Part shown: positions 62,962 through 64,000 of the stretch, in pieces
How positions within the stretch are numbered: the first letter of the stretch is position 1
How the letters are laid out: the number at the start of each line of letters is the position of its first letter
DNA from: Alcaligenaceae bacterium SAGV5
GTDB taxonomy: Bacteria; Pseudomonadota; Gammaproteobacteria; Burkholderiales; Burkholderiaceae_B
NCBI GenBank assembly: GCA_009360345.1
Contig: SPDP01000001.1
Location: 2,294,001-2,358,000, forward strand
DNA length: 64,000 nt
Reading direction: 5' to 3'
Notes under the pieces: model-generated
The model's input: only the letters and a program-made list of their open reading frames with translations
What the model was told of the DNA's origin: nothing
Databases searched by the model: none
Translations under genes and position numbers: made by a program

Positions 62962-63873
62962 TCAGCCTGGCGCCAGGCCTCCCGCCCACTCCAGGAAGGC
63001 CTTGACCGCGGGCTTGCGATAGGCCCGCTCGGTACACACCGCGTAGTAGTCCAGGCCGTCGCACGTCTCCCAGGACGTGGGGCGCGCCAGGCGGCCGGCC
63101 GCCTCGGCGTCGGCGACCAGCGAGGAACGGCTGACGGCCACGCCCAGCGACGCCTCCGCGGCCGCGAGCATGGAAGCCGAGTCGTTGAAATCGATGCGCA
63201 GGTCGCCCGGCGGGAGGCCGTCCAGCCCCTCCGCCCGCGGCGATGCGTCGTCGCGTTCGATATTGCGCAGCCATGGCACGCGCGGGCGCGCCGCGGGGTC
63301 GCGCAATTGTTCGCGGATCGCCGGCGCGCACACCGGCACGATGCGGTCCCGCGTCAGCCGCAGCGCGCGGCAGTCCAGCCAGTCCCCCGCGCCCAGCCGG
63401 ATCGAGACGTCCACCCCCGAACTGGCGATGTCCGCGAAGTAGCGGTGGATATCCAGGCTCAGGTGGATGTGCGGATGGGCCTCGGTGAAACCTGCCAGGC
63501 GGGGGATCAGGACACGCAGCGCGAAGCTGCGCGCCACCGACAGCACCAGGGTCTGGCGCTCGGCCCGCAGCGTGAGCCGGCCTATCCCCGCGCCCAGCGT
63601 CTCGAAGCCGCGCCGGGTGAAGTCATACAGCAGTTCCCCCTCTTGCGTGAAGCGCAGCCCGCGGGCATGGCGCTCGAACAGGCGCACGCCCAGGTGGTCT
63701 TCGAGCGCGCGGATCTGGCGGCTGAGGGCGCCCTGCGTGATGCCGAGCTCCTCGGCCGCCCGCACCAGATTCAGGTGACGTGCCGAGACATCGAAGGCCA
63801 GCATGAGCCGCGTCGACGGCAACCTCGCGAGCAGCGAGGACGACGCGGGCGGCAAGGCGGGGGCGGTGGCCAT
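62962..63873 (-). CDS. LysR-family transcriptional regulator (GcvA-like)
   Basis: 303 residues. HTH with FDVSARHLNLVRAAEELGIT and QGALSRQIRALEDHLGVRLF at 27-66; the GcvA/AmpR-like subgroup. Its start overlaps the stop of a Bug gene as TGATG, so it is the second gene of a Bug-lysR operon on the minus strand. Probably controls that operon or a unit beyond the window. Confidence 0.87.
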   Translation of the reverse strand: MATAPALPPASSSLLARLPSTRLMLAFDVSARHLNLVRAAEELGITQGALSRQIRALEDHLGVRLFERHARGLRFTQEGELLYDFTRRGFETLGAGIGRLTLRAERQTLVLSVARSFALRVLIPRLAGFTEAHPHIHLSLDIHRYFADIASSGVDVSIRLGAGDWLDCRALRLTRDRIVPVCAPAIREQLRDPAARPRVPWLRNIERDDASPRAEGLDGLPPGDLRIDFNDSASMLAAAEASLGVAVSRSSLVADAEAAGRLARPTSWETCDGLDYYAVCTERAYRKPAVKAFLEWAGGLAPG

Positions 63874-64000
63874 CAGTGCAGCCGGATGTCGGCTTCCTTC
63901 AGCAAAGTCTTGTATTTGGCGATCTCGCGGCCGACGAACTCCTTGGCCTGGGCCGGGGTCGTCTGCATCGGCACGCCCGCGGTGTCCATGAGCTTCTTGG
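63873..64000 (-). CDS. TctC/Bug-family tripartite tricarboxylate receptor, C-terminal fragment
   Basis: The last 41 or so codons only. The end reads VPMQTTPAQAKEFVGREIAK then YKTLLKEADIRLH, as in Bug proteins. The rest lies beyond position 64000. Overlaps the lysR start by 1 nt. Confidence 0.8.
   Translation of the reverse strand, partial: KKLMDTAGVPMQTTPAQAKEFVGREIAKYKTLLKEADIRLH

Overview
The window looks like chromosome of a high-GC betaproteobacterium of the family Alcaligenaceae (Bordetella/Achromobacter type). The grounds are GC-rich codon use, five TctC/Bug-type periplasmic receptors (two cut by the window ends), a system II cytochrome c maturation pair (resB-ccsB), a gene order of cytochrome c4, gamma-carbonic anhydrase, engB and hemB, and a nicotinate (nic) catabolic cluster. 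No rRNA, tRNA, CRISPR array, phage or IS element was seen.

Layout. 1-11.4 kb: end of a Bug receptor, a dihydroxyphthalate-decarboxylase-like protein, a TetR regulator, and two head-to-tail minus-strand operons, livKHMGF (branched-chain-type ABC importer) then nicCEDXF (6-hydroxynicotinate to fumarate). Three AT-rich palindromes mark the tetR, nicC and livK promoters. 11.7-18 kb: Rieske oxygenase plus Bug, a MarR regulator with two matching operators, an ACMSD-family amidohydrolase, a LysR regulator and another Bug. 18-28.6 kb: YadGH-type ABC exporter, a NYN/LOTUS protein with a histone H1-like tail, a ModE-like regulator divergent from a two-subunit NAD-linked formate dehydrogenase, and hipBA. 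28.8-35.3 kb: aldehyde dehydrogenase, Bug and TPP enzyme with a divergent LysR and an MFS carrier. 35.4-53 kb: mostly conserved genes (two lipoproteins, msrPQ, resB-ccsB, cytochrome c4, gamma-CA, engB, hemB, corA, dsbD-cutA, nodIJ-like ABC exporter, two LuxR-type regulators). 53.4-64 kb: tandem glycine riboswitch and terminator before a D-amino-acid dehydrogenase gene; a minus-strand operon dctQMP, aldehyde dehydrogenase, GMC oxidoreductase with a divergent LysR; a cupin; and a Bug-LysR pair cut by the window end.

How it fits together. Most of the window is accessory catabolism: each block pairs a high-affinity uptake system (Liv, Bug or TRAP) with a few oxidative enzymes and its own regulator. 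The most notable non-genic signals are a five-copy GC-rich stem-loop repeat that starts 0-4 nt after a stop codon and sits between cistrons of one operon (one copy is read through and gives LivM a 48-residue tail), three shared AT-rich palindromes around nic/liv, a matched pair of MarR operators, a 72-bp duplicated noncoding block (79% identity), and a riboswitch whose aptamers carry copies of the arms of the downstream terminator.
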